DNA of 64,000 nucleotides from assembly GCA_000531095.1 (NCBI GenBank), contig HG799471.1, positions 185,903 through 249,902 on the forward strand. The letters are read 5' to 3'. The translations under genes and the position numbers were made by a program. The DNA is from Gemmata massiliana. GTDB taxonomy: Bacteria; Planctomycetota; Planctomycetia; Gemmatales; Gemmataceae. Positions 27,587-36,028 of the stretch are shown here, one piece after another. How positions within the stretch are numbered: the first letter of the stretch is position 1; the number at the start of each line of letters is the position of its first letter. The notes under the pieces are model-generated. The model had not been told where the DNA came from. It worked only from the letters and a program-made list of their open reading frames with translations, and did not search any database.

Positions 27587-28651
27587 ATGACTGTCCGCTC
27601 CAATATTTGCGCAATGGCCGGGTACGTTCCGGGCGAGCAACTCAACGACCCGGACATCATCAAACTCAACACGAACGAGAACCCGTACCCGCCGAGCCCG
27701 CGGGTGTTCGAGGCGATCCATGCGGCGCTAACGTCGAACAGCCTCCGCAAGTACCCGCAGCCGCTCGGCGACACGTTCCGCAAGGCCGCGGGCCGCGTCC
27801 TGAACGTCAGCCCCGATAGCATCCTCATCGGGAACGGCTCGGACGACATCCTCACCATTCTCACGCGCGCCTTCGTCCCCGAAGGCGGGCTGATGGCTTC
27901 CGCGACGCCGAGCTACATCCTGTACCGCTCGCTCGCGGAAATTCAGGGCGCGCGGTTCGAGGCACACCGGTTCACCGACTCGTGGGCCATCGCCGAGTCC
28001 TGGCCGCGTGGCGCGAACCTGACGTTCCTCCCGAACCCGAACTCCCCCTCGGGTACGGTCGTCGATCCCAAGTCGATCGTGCAACTGGCACAGGCTCTCG
28101 CGCCGACACCACTCGTTCTCGATGAAGCGTATGCCGACTTCACAACCTGGACCGGCCTGGAACTCCTCGCGAGCACGCCGAACCTCATCATCACGCGGAC
28201 CCTGAGCAAGTCCTACTCGCTGGCAGGCATCCGATTCGGGTTCGCGATCGCGGCGCCGGAACTGGTTCGCGAACTGGTGAAGGTGAAGGACTCGTACAAC
28301 TGCGACGTGTTGAGTCTCGCCGCCGCGACAGCTGCGATCGAAGATCAGGACTACTTCCGCGAAGTGCGGGCGAAGATCATCGCGACCCGCACGCGGATGA
28401 CGCAGGAACTCGCCGCACAGGGGTTCGACGTAACGCCGAGTCACTCGAACTTCGTCTGGTGCCGGCGGTCCGACCGACCCGTGAAGCCGATTTACGAAGA
28501 ACTGAAGCGCCGAAAGATCCTGGTGCGGTACATGAGCTACCCGGCCGGTCCGCTCGGCGCCCCCGAAGGCGCATACGACGGGCTTCGTATCTCCGTTGGC
28601 ACGGATGCGGAGATCGACAAGCTGCTCCACGAGCTGAAAGCCATACTCTGA
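27587..28651 (+). CDS. hisC: histidinol-phosphate aminotransferase
   Basis: A 354-residue PLP aminotransferase (class I/II fold) acting on imidazole-acetol phosphate. It has IKLNTNENPYPPSP at the N-terminus, GNGSDDILTILTRAF, the NPNSPSGT cofactor loop, DEAYADF, and the PLP lysine in TRTLSKSYSLAGIRFGF. ATG 27587 gives the usual N-terminus (MTVRSNICAMAGYVPGEQLN). There is no good ribosome site in front because the upstream sequence is the repeat arm. A start at 27614 is possible. Confidence 0.95.
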   Translation: MTVRSNICAMAGYVPGEQLNDPDIIKLNTNENPYPPSPRVFEAIHAALTSNSLRKYPQPLGDTFRKAAGRVLNVSPDSILIGNGSDDILTILTRAFVPEGGLMASATPSYILYRSLAEIQGARFEAHRFTDSWAIAESWPRGANLTFLPNPNSPSGTVVDPKSIVQLAQALAPTPLVLDEAYADFTTWTGLELLASTPNLIITRTLSKSYSLAGIRFGFAIAAPELVRELVKVKDSYNCDVLSLAAATAAIEDQDYFREVRAKIIATRTRMTQELAAQGFDVTPSHSNFVWCRRSDRPVKPIYEELKRRKILVRYMSYPAGPLGAPEGAYDGLRISVGTDAEIDKLLHELKAIL

Positions 28652-28698
28652 CTCTTCGACGTGGGACGTTCTGACTTTACGCCTTGAGACCCCGGAAG

Positions 28699-29286
28699 AT
28701 GCCCCGCACCGCACGCATCGAACGCAAAACGGCCGAAACGGAAATCGACCTGACGCTGAACCTCGACGGCACCGGTGCCTCGAAGCTCGCGACCGGCGTC
28801 GGGTTCTTCGACCACATGCTCACGCACATCGCGAAGCACGGACTGTTCGACCTCACCGTGACGTGCAAAGGCGATACGCACATCGACGCCCACCACACCG
28901 TCGAGGACGTCGGAATTTGCTTCGGCAAGGCGCTCGTGCAGGCGCTCGGCGACAAAGCCGGCATCCGGCGCTTCGGCGACTGCACGCTGCCGATGGACGA
29001 CACGCTGGCGACGGCCGCGGTCGACCTGAGCGGCCGGCCGTATCTCGTGTGGCGCGCGGACGTGCCGCTCGAAACGCTCGGCACGTTCTCGTCGCAACTG
29101 GCCGAAGAGTTCTGGCGCGCGGCGAGTTCGACGGGGCTGTTCAACCTGCACGTCGTGTTGCACCACGGGCGGAACACGCACCACATCGTCGAAGCGATCT
29201 TTAAGGCGTGCGCCCGCGCGCTGCGGGCCGCGGTCGAACCCGACCCGCGTGCGAGCGGCGTGCCCTCCACGAAGGGCGTTCTCTAG
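28699..29286 (+). CDS. hisB: imidazoleglycerol-phosphate dehydratase
   Basis: A 195-residue monofunctional IGPD, the normal length for the non-fused enzyme. It dehydrates imidazole glycerol phosphate using manganese. The two metal-binding repeats are visible: DAHHTVEDVGI in the first half and HHGRNTHHIVEAIFKA in the second. ATG 28699 is preferred to a TTG at 28684 because the family N-terminus (RTARIERKTAETEI) follows directly. It sits 47 bases after hisC. Confidence 0.96.
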   Translation: MPRTARIERKTAETEIDLTLNLDGTGASKLATGVGFFDHMLTHIAKHGLFDLTVTCKGDTHIDAHHTVEDVGICFGKALVQALGDKAGIRRFGDCTLPMDDTLATAAVDLSGRPYLVWRADVPLETLGTFSSQLAEEFWRAASSTGLFNLHVVLHHGRNTHHIVEAIFKACARALRAAVEPDPRASGVPSTKGVL

Positions 29287-29337
29287 CCCGCCGCCCCGTC
29301 TACACTCACGACTTCAAGCGAACCGGTCCGGCAAGCA

Positions 29338-29409
29338 CCACCCGCTCGTTAACACGCGCGGTTCGCCCGGAGGCTTCTTGGCGAACCGCGCGTGTTAACG
29401 AGCGGGTGG
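29338..29409. repeat. 30-bp perfect inverted repeat (CCACCCG family), copy 2
   Basis: Arms 29338-29367 and 29380-29409 are exact reverse complements with a 12-base spacer. Outer ends CCACCCG / CGGGTGG and inner ends GGTTCGCC / GGCGAACC are shared with the copy at 22767-22837, while the middle differs (TTAACACGCGC versus TTGGCACTCGC). It lies 52 bases after hisB and could end the his transcript. Confidence 0.85.
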
Positions 29410-29547
29410 AAATGGCAACTGGCAACTACCAGAACTCAACAGCCCCGTGTATCGGTCCTATCAGATCGCAACCTTCCGAGTTAAATCGGAAAGCGCTTTC
29501 ACACGCAGATTCAATCCGTTACACTTCCGTCAATTGAGGACAAGGAC

Positions 29548-30507
29548 GTGGAAGAAGAAGCGAAGGCCAAAAAAACCCGAGCCCCCCGAGCCGCCAAAGC
29601 CCCCCAACAACCACAATCGGTTGACGCGCTCGTCCAACAAGCGCTGAAACTGGCTGCAACCAACCCGAAAGCAAGTTGGACCGGGCAATCAGCAAAAGCG
29701 CTGTTCAACACCAAGGAAGCCAACAGCGCCGCGGCCATCGAGCGGTGTCGGGACGCGAGTCGACCGCTGCTGAAGCAGCACAAGGACGGCGCGACGCTCA
29801 CGGGAGCCGGCTTCGAGGAAGTCGTGGCTGCGCTCTCCGAGGAGCAAGTCACCCCGCTCGCCAAAAGTGTCGCGAACGGACTTCCGGTCGGCGAACGCGC
29901 GGACTTTCTTCAGGGTGTGATTGGTCGAACTCCGCTCGCCGCCGCGGAACTGACTCCGCTGCTCGAAGAGGCGATCGCCGCGGAAAAGGCGTCGCGCCAG
30001 GCCCGCGAAGAGGAAGCCGCCAAACGGCGCGCGGCAGAAGAGGCCAGCCTGCAAGCGCTGGAGCGCGCACAAAAGCTCATCGCCGAGCGCCAACAGGCGC
30101 GCGTCGCGGAGCTGCTCCGGCTGCTCGAAATCGAGGGCCAAAAGCCACCGGAACCGACCGCGGAGCGGTCACCAGCCCCGACGCTGGAAGTCGCGCCGGC
30201 CGTACCGAACAATAGTGAAGACAAGGATTTCCGGCGCGATGTGGCGGCGCAACTGGCGTCGTCGTGGCGCGCGACGTGGGAGCTGAACAAGCCGGACGCG
30301 CGCGAGTTCCTCGAATCCGCGATGTGGAACATCAGCGGGTTCAAACTCGTCGGCGAAGTCGGACAGCGGGTCGCGTACAGCGGGCGCGTTCACGAGAGCG
30401 TCGCGGGCGTGTTCAGCGGCGATCAGGTCAAGGTCGCGCGCCCGGGCTGGGCGCTCGACGAGGACGCGGGCGAGTTCGTGGTGCTCAAGGCGGTGGTCGA
30501 AAAATGA
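29548..30507 (+). CDS. coiled-coil protein paired with actin-like ATPase, unknown
   Basis: A 319-residue protein I cannot place in a family. The N-terminal 25 residues are Lys/Arg/Ala/Pro-rich. A helical domain (about 30-140) leads to a long charged coiled coil (about 145-205: EEAIAAEKASRQAREEEAAKRRAAEEAS), a Pro-rich linker, and a compact C-terminal domain (about 225-319) with DVAAQLASSWRATWELNKPDAREF and a beta-rich end. The start is the GTG at 29548 after GAGGACAAGGA. It stops 10 bases before the ATPase gene, so the two are translated together. A cofactor, adaptor or nucleotide-exchange role for the ATPase is inference from this coupling and the coiled coil. Confidence 0.65.
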   Translation: MEEEAKAKKTRAPRAAKAPQQPQSVDALVQQALKLAATNPKASWTGQSAKALFNTKEANSAAAIERCRDASRPLLKQHKDGATLTGAGFEEVVAALSEEQVTPLAKSVANGLPVGERADFLQGVIGRTPLAAAELTPLLEEAIAAEKASRQAREEEAAKRRAAEEASLQALERAQKLIAERQQARVAELLRLLEIEGQKPPEPTAERSPAPTLEVAPAVPNNSEDKDFRRDVAAQLASSWRATWELNKPDAREFLESAMWNISGFKLVGEVGQRVAYSGRVHESVAGVFSGDQVKVARPGWALDEDAGEFVVLKAVVEK

Positions 30508-30517
30508 GGGCGCGCTG

Positions 30518-31927
30518 ATGGCCGATCGGGTGTTCTGTATCGACTTCGGAAGCGCGTACACCAAGGTCGCCCTCCGGCGCGATCCCACCGCCGACAGCGA
30601 GTTGCTCTCGTGGCCGAACATCGATTTCTGCGTACCCAGCACCATCGCGGTGGACCGGCGCGGGACGAAAGCGAAACTCGCGTTCGGTGACGAGGCCGCC
30701 GACCAGCAGAGCGGCGGCGGGATCGACGTTCACCGCAACTGGAAACGGTCCGTGTTCCTCGCACCGGCCGCCGCGCGCCCCACGCAGTCCCCGCTCGAAG
30801 CACTTCTCCAATCCGACGATTTGCTCGCGCTGGCCACTCGGTACGGCGTCCTGCACGGGCAGATCGGCTACCTCCAGCAGATGGTGGGCAGCGCGAAAGC
30901 CCTCATCGCGGGGCCGGGCGGGCGCATCGTCTCGGCCGAATCGCAACAGCAAACGATCGCGACCGCGCTCGCGGCACACTTCTTCCACTGGCTCCGACAG
31001 CGGACGATGGAGGCGTGTGCGAAGCTCCCCACGACCGGGCTGAAGTTCGAGGACATCCCGGTTCGCGTCGCGGTGCCCGCGTTCGCCCGGGGCGGCGACG
31101 ACCCGCACCCGGGGCGCAAACTGGTCCTGGACGCGCTCGACAAGGCCGGGTGGCCGCTGCACCCGGACCAACCCGCCGTCGCCGAGCCGTACTCCAACGC
31201 GATCGGCGTGCTCACCAAAGGCGCGAACGTGCTCGGGCGCAACGGGCGCCTGAACTTCAGCGACATGTTCAGCAAGGGGCCGCTCATCACGGTGCTGAAG
31301 GACGCGGCCCACTACCCGAGCTACCGCGCCCTGGTGATCGATGTCGGGGCCTTCACCACGGACTTCACGGCGCTCACGTTCAAACCGACGGGCGAGCCGG
31401 TTCTCACGCCGGATTCCGGGTTCGAGTTACTGGAGAAATCGGTCCCGTTCGGTGTGAGCGATCTCGACGAGGAGATGCGCCTGACGCTGAAAGTGAGCGA
31501 ATGGCCCGTGAAACCGACGTGGACCGACTGGGCGAAGGTGCAGCAGAGCGTTTACAGCGAGGGCAAGGGCTACCGCGCCCCGGGTTTGGGAAAAGTCGTG
31601 GGCGGGCCGGCCGACAGCGAGGCGGTACAAGCGTGTCTCCGCACCTTCACCCAACGGATCGTGGACGAAGCGACCGCGTTCTGCGAACCGCTCGAACCCG
31701 CGTTCACGCAGGAACTCATTCTCACCGGCGGCGGGAGCAACATTCCGGTGGTGCGCGAGGCACTTCAAACAGCCGCGAAAGCGGGTGTTAACACGTTCGT
31801 CAAGACGCACGCCCCGGACCTGAAGCGGGTGAAAGGCGTCCCGGTGGACAAACTCGACGAACACTTCGCACGCGGGGGCAGCGCCCTCGGGGGCGCGAGT
31901 ATCTACTTCGAGAAGGGTTATTATTAA
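30518..31927 (+). CDS. actin/Hsp70-superfamily ATPase, uncharacterised branch
   Basis: A 469-residue protein with the three signatures of the actin/Hsp70/sugar-kinase fold: phosphate-1 loop CIDFGSAYTKVAL (about residues 7-19), phosphate-2 loop VIDVGAFTTDFTAL (from residue 273) and adenosine motif LTGGGSNIPVV (from about 402). There is no Hsp70 substrate-binding domain and no MreB/ParM/FtsA insert that I recognise. The stretch between about 75 and 200 is a lineage-specific insert. ATG 30518 follows the coiled-coil gene by 10 bases. It may be a chaperone-like ATPase or a filament protein; sequence alone does not decide. Confidence 0.78.
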   Translation: MADRVFCIDFGSAYTKVALRRDPTADSELLSWPNIDFCVPSTIAVDRRGTKAKLAFGDEAADQQSGGGIDVHRNWKRSVFLAPAAARPTQSPLEALLQSDDLLALATRYGVLHGQIGYLQQMVGSAKALIAGPGGRIVSAESQQQTIATALAAHFFHWLRQRTMEACAKLPTTGLKFEDIPVRVAVPAFARGGDDPHPGRKLVLDALDKAGWPLHPDQPAVAEPYSNAIGVLTKGANVLGRNGRLNFSDMFSKGPLITVLKDAAHYPSYRALVIDVGAFTTDFTALTFKPTGEPVLTPDSGFELLEKSVPFGVSDLDEEMRLTLKVSEWPVKPTWTDWAKVQQSVYSEGKGYRAPGLGKVVGGPADSEAVQACLRTFTQRIVDEATAFCEPLEPAFTQELILTGGGSNIPVVREALQTAAKAGVNTFVKTHAPDLKRVKGVPVDKLDEHFARGGSALGGASIYFEKGYY

Positions 31928-32036
31928 CGCGCCCCCCTGCGACACAGACACGTTGAACCCTAGTACCGGCGCAACCGCACGATTCCAGGCGAACAGCCCG
32001 TGCGGACCTCCAAGGCAGAAGAGTTTTGACAGGATT

Positions 32037-33098
32037 TAGGAGTTACGCAGTTGGCCGTTTGGGGGTGACGTTCGGTGGCTTGTGCAGGTAAGTTGGTACC
32101 CCATGAACCCACCCCGCGCCACCGCCGAGGATTATATCGCGTTCCTGGTCGCCACGCCGGGTGAGGGCACGGCAACCGAGATGGGGCGGTGCCAACCGGC
32201 TCGCCCCGATGCTCCGGCTCACGATGCCTTTACCCGGCTCCTGAACCGCCTCGAACCGGACCCCGAGGCCCTGTGGGACGAAGTGCGCCCGTTGCTTCCC
32301 ACCGACGGGGTGCGGGTGTTCGACGACACCGTTCTGGACAAGCCATTCGCCCGGCACATGGGACTGGTGGGCCGGTTCTGGTCCGGGCGCCACGAGCGCG
32401 TGGTTCCGGGCATCAACTTGGTCACCGCCCTGTGGACCGACGGTGATGCCCTGTGGCCGTGCGACTACCGCCTCGTTGATAAAGCGGCCGGGGACGGCAC
32501 CAAGAACGATCAGTTCCGGGACATGCTCCGGGTGGCCGCCGGGCGCGGGCTCGCGCCCCGGTGCGTGTGCTTCGATTGCTGGTATTCGGGCAAGGACAAC
32601 CTGAAAGCGGTGCGCGCGTTGGGGTGGACGTTCGTGACCCAGGTGCGGTGCAACCGCAAGGTGAACCCGGACCGCACGGGCAACCGACCCATCGAGGAAT
32701 GCGACATCGCGGCGAGCGGCACGGGGGTGCACTTGGAGGGGTTCGGTCGGGTGAAAGCGTTCCGGATCGCCACCACAGACGGTGGCACGGAGCACTGGAT
32801 CACCAACGACCTGTCGATGGACGAGGGGGCGCGGTTGATGTTCGCGGAGCGGGCGTGGGGGATCGAGGAGTTCCACCGGGGCCTGAAACAGCACACCGCG
32901 GTGGACCGGTGCCAGACCCGGATGGGGCGCGCGCAACGGAACCACATCGGGTTCGCTCTCCGCGCGTTCGTCCGGTTGGAGTGGCATCGGTTCAACACCG
33001 GGGTTACCTGGTTCGCCGCCAAACTCGCCATCATCCGAGAGGCCGTGCGCCAATTCCTCGCGCAACCGGTCTACCGACTGCCAACTGCGTAACTCCTA
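32037..33098. mobile_element. complete insertion sequence (DDE, IS4/IS701-like) with 19-bp TIRs and 6-bp TSD
   Basis: The terminal inverted repeats are exact over 19 bases: left 32037-32055 (TAGGAGTTACGCAGTTGGC) and right 33080-33098. They are flanked by the direct repeat AGGATT at 32031-32036 and 33099-33104, the target duplication. The single transposase gene fills the element. Perfect ends and an intact frame suggest recent insertion. Removing it restores TTTTGACAGGATTAACAG, which is the exact partner of a sequence at about 33153-33170, so it landed inside one arm of an older inverted repeat. Confidence 0.88.
32103..33092 (+). CDS. IS transposase, DDE type
   Basis: A 329-residue transposase. 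Acidic residues compatible with the catalytic triad are in VFDDTVLDKP, in CVCFDCWYSG and in the WGIEEFHRGLKQ segment, followed by the Arg-rich helix typical of IS4/IS701-like enzymes. ATG 32103 starts the recognisable part; a GTG-type start at 32082 is possible. The stop is inside the right end of the element, within 6 bases of the terminal repeat. The family is named from overall layout and is not certain. Confidence 0.88.
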   Translation: MNPPRATAEDYIAFLVATPGEGTATEMGRCQPARPDAPAHDAFTRLLNRLEPDPEALWDEVRPLLPTDGVRVFDDTVLDKPFARHMGLVGRFWSGRHERVVPGINLVTALWTDGDALWPCDYRLVDKAAGDGTKNDQFRDMLRVAAGRGLAPRCVCFDCWYSGKDNLKAVRALGWTFVTQVRCNRKVNPDRTGNRPIEECDIAASGTGVHLEGFGRVKAFRIATTDGGTEHWITNDLSMDEGARLMFAERAWGIEEFHRGLKQHTAVDRCQTRMGRAQRNHIGFALRAFVRLEWHRFNTGVTWFAAKLAIIREAVRQFLAQPVYRLPTA

Positions 33099-33389
33099 AG
33101 GATTAACAGAATTCAAAGACAATTCCCGTGTGGTCTTCATCCGGTTGATCCTGTTAATCCTGTCAAAAAAGTGCTTCTGGTTTTCACATCTCACCGGCCG
33201 TTCGCCAAGGAACTTCCGGGCGAATCACAAATGTGACAAGCGGGCGGAGCTGCCCGTACCTGTCCATTTCCACTCACACTCCGCCCGCGGCGCGGGTGGG
33301 TTTGCCTATAAACCGGTTCGCGTGTACCATTCGCCTGTCCCGCCCGGCTCACTGGGCGGATGGGCGCAACTACTACCCGAATCACGACA

Positions 33390-34943
33390 ATGGCCTCACC
33401 ACCCGTCACGTTCCCCTGTCCGTTCTGTTCCCACCGCATGGGTGTGCACACGGAGTTGCTCGGCCGGCAGGTCCGGTGCCCGCACTGCAAACGGGTCGTG
33501 ATCGCGCCGGCCGCGGCCGGGACGCCCTCCGCCTCCCCGCCACCCGAGCCCGAAATCCGCCCGTTCAACATCCCGCAAAAAGAAGGTGCGGACAGCATCC
33601 TGAGCGAACCGGACGAGTCCGACGACGAAGTTTTCATCTCACCGGCCAACACCCCCACGCGCCCGATCCTGTTCTCGCCGTCCCAACAATCGTCGGAACC
33701 GGAATCCGAACCGCCCCCCACGCCCGGTGTCAACGAGTCGGTCGGGCTGAATCTGTTTCCGGAGTCGAGCGATTCGCTCCCGGACCCGGTTCCGCAGACA
33801 CTGGTAACGGGGCCGGCGCCCAGTCACCACGCGAGCGCGTTCTCGGCCCCACCGGTCCCGGAACAGAAACCCGAACCGCCCAGCCCACTGACCAGTCTGA
33901 ATCCGGACCCGGAGCGCGAAGACACGCCTCCGAACCCACCGGATCTTCCTCCCCGACCGGACGAGGCGAACCCGTTTACCGGCTTCGAGCCGGATCCCCT
34001 TCCACTCCCTTTCGTGAAGGCGTCCAAGGCGTCCGAGTTTCTTCCCGCTCCCGATACCCCCTCACCGGAACCGGCGCCGAGCAAAAAGCCGCTACTCGAC
34101 GAAACCCCAACCGAAGACAAGGAAAAACCGGCCCGCACCGAACGGTCGCGACCTGCACCAGTTGCGGCCGGCAGTCGCGCGAAGACCACCGTTCTGGTCC
34201 TTCTGGCGGGGTACGCGCTCGTTGTCACGGTGCTCGCGATCTACGGGCTGTTCTTCAAGTCCCGTGGGGTGCCCGAAACCGGCCACCCGCTCTCCACGAT
34301 CCCGGACACGTTCGGCGAATTTGATCCGGTGAGCCGAAAGAAGGTGACCAAGTTAGACTTCCCGGTAGACGGTGAACTGCCCGCCGATCAGCGTGCACCG
34401 TTGGGTGGCAAAATCACTGTCGGTCAGTTGGAAGTGGAGCCGATCCGGGTCCAAAAACGCCCGCTCCAGATGATCCTGGAGGGCACGGACGAAAAGGACA
34501 AACAAACGCTCCGCGCCGGCACCGCGCTGGTGATGACCATCGCCATCAAGAACCTGTCGAGCGACTTGCCCATTTACCCAATGGACCCCGCGTTCCTCCG
34601 GCGGGCCTCGAAAGACGATCAACCGATCACCCGGCTCGTGATCGGCCACAAAGTATTTGCGGGTGGGGAGATCGAATGGCCGCTCCCGAGCCGCTTCAAA
34701 AAGAAAATCGAGGTCCAGCAGGGCAACGACGCGAAGATCCTCGAACCGCGTCACAGCCAGGAATACATCGTGTTCACCGAGGCGAACCCGGACCTCATCA
34801 AGGCCGCGGAATCTACGCGCGAAGCGCTCCAGTGGCGCATCCAGGTGCGCCGCGGGCTGATCGACTACAAAGGGAAGGAAGTGCCCGTGACCGCGGTGAT
34901 CGGCGTGGACTTCAAAGCGAGCGACATCCGCGGAATGGACTGA
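33390..34943 (+). CDS. zinc-ribbon, Pro-rich, single-pass membrane protein, unknown
   Basis: A 517-residue planctomycete-style protein. The N-terminal zinc ribbon reads CPFCSHRMG ... RCPHCKR. About 230 residues of Pro/Ser/Glu/Asp-rich disordered sequence follow, then one transmembrane helix (TVLVLLAGYALVVTVLAIYGLFF) and a C-terminal domain of about 220 residues, probably external, with alternating strands and no motif I know. ATG 33390 starts right at the zinc ribbon; an ATG at 33360 adds ten residues. The same ribbon-linker plan is seen in the kinase at 13.3-16 kb, but no kinase domain is present here. Confidence 0.75.
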   Translation: MASPPVTFPCPFCSHRMGVHTELLGRQVRCPHCKRVVIAPAAAGTPSASPPPEPEIRPFNIPQKEGADSILSEPDESDDEVFISPANTPTRPILFSPSQQSSEPESEPPPTPGVNESVGLNLFPESSDSLPDPVPQTLVTGPAPSHHASAFSAPPVPEQKPEPPSPLTSLNPDPEREDTPPNPPDLPPRPDEANPFTGFEPDPLPLPFVKASKASEFLPAPDTPSPEPAPSKKPLLDETPTEDKEKPARTERSRPAPVAAGSRAKTTVLVLLAGYALVVTVLAIYGLFFKSRGVPETGHPLSTIPDTFGEFDPVSRKKVTKLDFPVDGELPADQRAPLGGKITVGQLEVEPIRVQKRPLQMILEGTDEKDKQTLRAGTALVMTIAIKNLSSDLPIYPMDPAFLRRASKDDQPITRLVIGHKVFAGGEIEWPLPSRFKKKIEVQQGNDAKILEPRHSQEYIVFTEANPDLIKAAESTREALQWRIQVRRGLIDYKGKEVPVTAVIGVDFKASDIRGMD

Positions 34944-35031
34944 GTATGGAAGACGTCCCTCTCTTGATCGTTTCTTGCTTCAGCCGCAAGGCTCGGGACA
35001 TCGCACCTGACACGCGCACGGAAACAACAGG

Positions 35032-35694
35032 ATGACAGACCGCGAGTGGGACGACTGCCCGTCCAGCGACCACATGTTCATGCCGTTGCACAAGTGGATG
35101 CTGGGAGCCCCCTCGCGGCATCAGACATTGGACCGGAAGCTCCGTCTTTTCGCGGTCGCCTGCTGTCGTCAGCGACAGGAGCTGTTCACCGATCCACACT
35201 GCGCACGAGCTGTTGAAACAGCCGAGCGGGTCGCGGACGGGCAGTCGAACAGCGCCGAGGCGAAAGAGCTTTATAACGCGATCATGAACCTCCCTTGCGA
35301 TGGCGCTCAAGCCCATGTGATCCACAACGTCACGCTGAAGTTGATCGGGGCCAGCGGGTTACAAGCGGCAATGGGTGTGATAATGGACCTCGCCGTCGCC
35401 ACGGGATGGGACGACTTCCACTCGATTACGGCGGTCCAGGCTCCTCTTCTCCGCTGCGTCGTTGGCAACCCGTTCCGCCCGGTCGCCTTCGATCCTCGGT
35501 GGCGGTCGACCACGGCCATCAGCCTCGGGGAAGCGATCTATGTCGACCGCGCCTTCGAGCGGTTGCCGATCCTCGCCGACGCGCTGCAAGACGCCGGGTG
35601 CGAGCACCCCGATGTCCTGGGGCACTGCCGCGGTGGTGGACCGCATGTTCGTGGTTGCTGGGTGATTGATTTACTTCTCGGGAAGGCACAATAA
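35032..35694 (+). CDS. Gemmata-type conserved hypothetical protein
   Basis: A 220-residue soluble protein resembling a family that is abundant in Gemmata-like genomes. It has a DRKLRLFAVACCRQ N-terminal core, an AVETAERVADG segment, and an end reading IYVDRAFERLPILADALQDAGC ... HCRGGGPHVRGCWVIDLLLGK. Related proteins are often annotated with SMI1/KNR4- or TIGR02996-type domains. Several Cys and His residues could bind metal. Function unknown. It lies 88 bases after the zinc-ribbon gene on the same strand and directly upstream of the tRNA-like locus. Confidence 0.75.
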   Translation: MTDREWDDCPSSDHMFMPLHKWMLGAPSRHQTLDRKLRLFAVACCRQRQELFTDPHCARAVETAERVADGQSNSAEAKELYNAIMNLPCDGAQAHVIHNVTLKLIGASGLQAAMGVIMDLAVATGWDDFHSITAVQAPLLRCVVGNPFRPVAFDPRWRSTTAISLGEAIYVDRAFERLPILADALQDAGCEHPDVLGHCRGGGPHVRGCWVIDLLLGKAQ

Positions 35695-35787
35695 AAACTG
35701 CGAAAGGGTTGAACCTCTTCGCCGTTCGCGGCATCATGTTCATCGCACAGGCGTGCAGGCTGAGATTCAGGTTTCGGCTCATCGGGA

Positions 35788-35873
35788 CAGCACACAGTGT
35801 GGGTTCGACTCCCACCCCCTTCACTCCCAAACGCGGAAGGGGTAGCCCAACGGTAGAGGCGGAACAGCTGCCC
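35788..35873 (+). ncRNA. permuted tRNA-like unit 1 (3' half before 5' half)
   Basis: A tRNA 3' half comes first: T arm GTGGG-TTCGACT-CCCAC (35799-35815), acceptor strand CCCCTTC (35816-35822) and A. After a 12-base linker comes a tRNA 5' half: GAAGGGG (35836-35842), TA, and a D arm GCC...AACGGTAGA...GGC with G18-G19. The acceptor strands pair 7/7. The outer flanks also pair (GCTGCCC 35867-35873 with GGGACAGC 35784-35791, one bulge), but no canonical anticodon loop with T33 appears. It could be a degenerate tRNA, a two-piece structural RNA, or a chance relic of tRNA recombination. Confidence 0.4.
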
Positions 35874-35939
35874 CACAGGTTCAGGTTGTCACGCCAGATT
35901 CAGTACCGTGCCGAGGTGTTCAATCGAACGAACGGCCCC

Positions 35940-36028
35940 AACCAACACATAGTGGTTCGATTCCATTCCCCCGCGCTTCGCCCAACCCCACGCGGGGGTC
36001 GCCTAACGGTAAGGCGGTTGGTTAACAA
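35940..36028 (+). ncRNA. permuted tRNA-like unit 2 (3' half before 5' half)
   Basis: The 3' half (35942-35975) reads CCAAC-ACAT, T arm AGTGG-TTCGATT-CCATT, acceptor CCCCCGC and G. Sixteen bases later the 5' half (35992-36028) reads GCGGGGG-TC, D arm GCCT-AACGGTA-AGGC, G, and GTTGG-TTAACAA. Joined in tRNA order they give a 71-base cloverleaf: 7/7 acceptor, 4/4 D stem, 5/5 anticodon stem (GTTGG/CCAAC), 5 T-stem pairs with one G-U, and invariant A14, G18, G19 and TTC. Read this way the anticodon would be AAC, though the join point is uncertain. No alternative linear partner exists for either half. Confidence 0.48.

Noticed and set aside
35788..36028. Permuted two-piece tmRNA (ssrA) as explanation for the tRNA-like halves
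   Set aside because: Both units have proper D stems and D loops with G18-G19. tmRNA lacks a D stem, and no tag-peptide frame or tmRNA-like pseudoknots were seen.
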